A stretch of DNA of 7,751 nucleotides from Planctomycetaceae bacterium (GTDB lineage: Bacteria; Planctomycetota; Planctomycetia; Pirellulales; Thermoguttaceae), in the NCBI GenBank assembly GCA_031274045.1, contig JAISQS010000264.1, positions 1-7,751 of the forward strand, given 5' to 3'. Numbering within the stretch: the stretch's first letter is position 1; each line of letters opens with the position of its first letter. Positions 5,433 through 7,751 of this stretch are shown one piece after another. The notes below the pieces were generated by a model. That model ran no database searches and was not told the DNA's origin. It saw nothing but the letters and a program-made list of their open reading frames with translations. The position numbers and the translations under genes are program-made.

Positions 5433-7157
5433 ATGTTTGTTCATTTTGGTGAGGGTTTTCTCAATGGTTAGTTCTTGTTCTACGATTTCTGCGGCGGCGG
5501 GCAATGCCTCAACGATTGTGTGGAGGATATGTTCTTGACCAATCTTATCAAGTAAGCCGTATTTTCGCATTACGTTTTCGGGTTGTGTACGCAATCCGGT
5601 TAGTAAAATTGTCATATTGGTTTTTGCGGCGCGGTCGAGTAATTCTTCAAGTGCGCTCACACCTGTTAAATCCATCATTGGCATATTTCTCATTCTCAAA
5701 ATAATTACGCGGCATTTGATACCGGACATTGCGGCTTGGAATTTTGACGCGGCACCAAAGAAAAACGGTCCGTAGATTTCGTAAACATGCACCCCATCCG
5801 GCACCTCAAATAACCGCAACGCCAACGGGTCTTCATCAGGATCATCATCGCACAATTTGTACAATCGATGATCAACCGTTCCCATGTCAAACGTCCCTTC
5901 CATTCGCCTCATAAATAAAAACGATGCCAATATCAAACCGACCGGAATCGCTATCGTCAAATCAAGCAACACCGTCAACAAAAACGTAATCAACATCACC
6001 GCAACATCACTTTTCGGCGCACGAAATAATACTCTTGAAAACATGCGGAATTGACTCATGTTGATTGCAACCATGATCAAAATTCCGCCCAATGCCGGAA
6101 GCGGAATTTTTGCCGCGTACTTCCCAAAACAGATCACAATTATAAATAGCGTAATTGCGTGAATTATCCCCGCAATCGGCGTTCTGCCTCCGTTGCGGAT
6201 GTTGGTTGCGGTTCGTGCGATTGCGCCTGTTGCCGGTATGCCGCCGAAAAACGGAACTACCATATTCGCCAAACCCTGCGCAACAAGCTCCGTATTCGAC
6301 CGCAACTTCGTACCAATCATACCGTCTGCAACAACCGCCGAAAGCAGCGACTCTATTGCCCCAAGCATTGCGATGGTTACGGCTGCGATAAATATCGGCG
6401 ATATTTTTGACCAATCGAATTCGGGTATTGAAAATTGCGGGAAACCGAGCCGCAGCTCCGTCGCAGGACGACCGACCGTTTGACCTATCGTATCAACAGG
6501 CAACTGAAATATTGCAACAATTAACGTACAAATAATAACCGCAAACAAAGAACCCGGAACACGCTTCGTAATACAAGGCACAACCAATATCGTCAAAACC
6601 GAAAGAACCGAAATAAACGCAGACCAAAAATTTATCGAACCCGAATGCCTGTAAAAAAAGAATAATTGCCCGACAAATTCAGACGGCACTTTGATATTTT
6701 CATCCCAATGAAAACCGAATAATTGCGGAATTTGCGAAGTTGCAATAACGACAGCGATACCGGCAGTGAATCCCAATGTAACCGGATACGGAATGTACTT
6801 TATCAAACTGCCAACTCCCGAAAGCCCCATAATAACAAGAAGAACCCCCGCAAGTATAGTCGCAACCCATAACCCCTGTATGCCTTGCGACTGTACAATA
6901 CCGTAAACAATAACAATAAACGCTCCGGTAGGTCCGCCAATTTGTACGGGCGAACCGCTGAATATCGAAATAATAAGTCCGGCAATTATCGCAGTATACA
7001 ACCCCTGCTCAACCGTAACCCCAGATGCAAGCCCAAACGCAATCGCAAGCGGAAGAGCAACAATACCAACAATAACTCCTGCTACAAGATCATTAAAAAA
7101 TTGCCGTAACGTGTAGCCTTCACGAAATACGGACAAAAGTTGCGGACGAAAAACCAT
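5424..7157 (-). CDS. SulP-family inorganic anion transporter with STAS domain
   Basis: The 577-residue product is an inner-membrane anion transporter (sulfate, bicarbonate or related ions; the substrate cannot be told from sequence alone). The membrane part, about residues 20-416, opens with DLVAGVIVGIVALPLAIAFG (23-42). It contains GSPVQIGGPTGAF (68-80), AMLGAIESLLSAVVADGM (263-280) with E269 at the usual binding-site position, and GGIPATGAIARTATNIRNGG (305-324). A cytoplasmic STAS domain spans about 448-560, with RMRNMPMMDLTGVSALEEL (488-506). The ATG at 7157 gives a full-length protein; no strong Shine-Dalgarno sequence precedes it. The last two codons and the TAG stop (CAA CGT TAG) are the tip of the repeat element ending at 5432, so the native C-terminus was probably different. 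Third-position A/C is about 25% in the first 60 codons and 71% in the last 79. Confidence 0.95.
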   Translation of the reverse strand: MVFRPQLLSVFREGYTLRQFFNDLVAGVIVGIVALPLAIAFGLASGVTVEQGLYTAIIAGLIISIFSGSPVQIGGPTGAFIVIVYGIVQSQGIQGLWVATILAGVLLVIMGLSGVGSLIKYIPYPVTLGFTAGIAVVIATSQIPQLFGFHWDENIKVPSEFVGQLFFFYRHSGSINFWSAFISVLSVLTILVVPCITKRVPGSLFAVIICTLIVAIFQLPVDTIGQTVGRPATELRLGFPQFSIPEFDWSKISPIFIAAVTIAMLGAIESLLSAVVADGMIGTKLRSNTELVAQGLANMVVPFFGGIPATGAIARTATNIRNGGRTPIAGIIHAITLFIIVICFGKYAAKIPLPALGGILIMVAINMSQFRMFSRVLFRAPKSDVAVMLITFLLTVLLDLTIAIPVGLILASFLFMRRMEGTFDMGTVDHRLYKLCDDDPDEDPLALRLFEVPDGVHVYEIYGPFFFGAASKFQAAMSGIKCRVIILRMRNMPMMDLTGVSALEELLDRAAKTNMTILLTGLRTQPENVMRKYGLLDKIGQEHILHTIVEALPAAAEIVEQELTIEKTLTKMNKHQR

Positions 7158-7216
7158 GATGGTCTGTAATCTTGAGAATTACAAAAAAAAGAAATATTAA
7201 AAGTTAAAATTAAAAC

Positions 7217-7241
7217 AAAAAAATCAGCCCCACCGAAGGGC
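7217..7241 (-). terminator. Terminator-like hairpin in the SulP leader region
   Basis: On the minus strand, GCCC-TTCGGTG-GGGC (7227-7241) followed by TGA and seven T residues (7217-7223) resembles a factor-independent terminator, though with a short stem. It lies 60-84 bases upstream of the SulP ATG. It could end transcripts from the gene at 7695-7751, or be an attenuator in the SulP leader. The A/T-rich stretch between it and the ATG could hold a promoter, but no clear -35/-10 pair stands out. Confidence 0.4.
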
Positions 7242-7290
7242 ACCACAAAAAATAAACGGTAATACATCAGCGAAATATCCGCTATCATCG

Positions 7291-7636
7291 ACCTTATTTA
7301 TAACCTTATTTTTCCTAACAAAACAACCTTAGTAGCCCGTGAATCCCCCACAAACATAACCTTATTACCTTATTATTTCCCAATCCGTTCTATGTTTTCG
7401 TGTTATTACATTCCGTTAGGAATGTATCGCTCGGTAGAAAATAAGCCCCCACCGAGTCCCTGCATTCCGTAGGAATGCAACCCCGTGACTTGCCCGATGG
7501 TAGCATTCCTACGGAATGCTCGTTTATGTGAGGACATCATTTTCTACCGAGCGATGCAAACCTACGGCTTGCAAAACTAGGATATTACATGGTTACTAAG
7601 GTTGTTTTTATGAGGAAATAAGGTTGTAAATAAGGT
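7291..7636. mobile_element. MITE-like element with about 46-base inverted ends
   Basis: Positions 7291-7337 and 7591-7636 are inverted repeats with only a few differences, both starting ACCTTATTTA and ending in an AACAACCTTAGTA(G/A)CC stretch. An inner pair, ATCGCTCGGTAGAAAAT (7426-7442) and its exact reverse complement (7539-7555), encloses two hairpins of one type: TGCATTCC-GTA-GGAATGCA (7461-7479) and its inverted relative at 7502-7520. A third hairpin (ACATTCC-GTTA-GGAATGT) sits at 7408-7425. The short unit AACCTTATT or a variant recurs in both arms and again around 7357-7375. No protein is encoded. A non-autonomous transposable element is the best guess; a structured RNA locus is an alternative. 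Confidence 0.65.
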
Positions 7637-7694
7637 TTGTTTCACTACAGCGTTGAGGCTTTTCACTGATATGTTACCATTTTATGAACGTTGA

Positions 7695-7751
7695 TTATTT
7701 TTTATTCAGGATGGAATCAATTTTTTCTTCAATTCGACTGAATTGATTTTC
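7695..7751 (-). CDS. C-terminal end of an unknown protein, cut by the window edge
   Basis: The frame reads through the window edge and ends at TAA (7695-7697). Its last 18 residues are ENQFSRIEEKIDSILNKK, a charged, heptad-like pattern consistent with the end of an alpha helix or coiled coil. Too little is present to name a family. It would be transcribed in the same direction as the SulP gene, with the MITE-like element between them. No terminator follows it directly. Confidence 0.45.
   Translation of the reverse strand, partial: ENQFSRIEEKIDSILNKK

Noticed and set aside
6007..6414. A 135-codon minus-strand frame inside the SulP gene
   Set aside because: It overlaps a strongly supported transporter on the same strand and has no recognisable domain.

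Overview
The window comes from a bacterial chromosome of moderate G+C content. It holds four well-supported protein genes, one less certain exported protein, and large amounts of palindromic repeat DNA filling nearly every long intergenic gap. No rRNA, tRNA, CRISPR array or transposase gene was seen. The lipoprotein at 4189-4860 resembles, from memory, a conserved lipoprotein family of planctomycetes, and the repeat-laden gaps fit that group. I therefore lean to Planctomycetota as the source, but this is inference and not proven by the sequence.

Layout, left to right. Positions 1-436 are repeat DNA: the edge of an approximately 90-base module (A), then an imperfect palindrome about 345 bases long built from two other modules (C and B). 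Positions 437-811 are mostly unassigned and G/T-rich, with one doubtful 41-codon reading frame. An Asn/Thr/Pro-rich protein with one N-terminal membrane segment is encoded at 812-1660. Positions 1702-2485 are a second repeat cluster: an inverted pair of module A, a nested palindrome with perfect 30-base arms, and a full and a half copy of another module. A pilT-type retraction ATPase gene (2594-3628) and a ruvX/yqgF gene (3631-4074) follow, only two bases apart, then the lipoprotein gene (4189-4860). A third repeat cluster (4911-5432) has matching inverted ends. It abuts, and actually supplies, the end of a convergent SulP-family anion transporter gene (5424-7157, minus strand). Upstream of that gene lie a terminator-like hairpin, a MITE-like inverted-repeat element (7291-7636) and the last 18 codons of another minus-strand gene at the right edge.

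The genes do not form one pathway. pilT and ruvX look co-transcribed although their roles (type IV pilus retraction; 16S rRNA maturation or Holliday-junction-type nuclease) are unrelated. The transporter stands alone.

Two things deserve most attention. First, the repeat clusters are mosaics of a few short hairpin modules reused in different orders and orientations, one of which supplies the last two codons and the stop of the transporter gene. Second, four of the five main genes begin with codons ending almost only in G or T and finish with codons ending mostly in A or C. I counted this by hand, and the switch inside the lipoprotein gene is abrupt.
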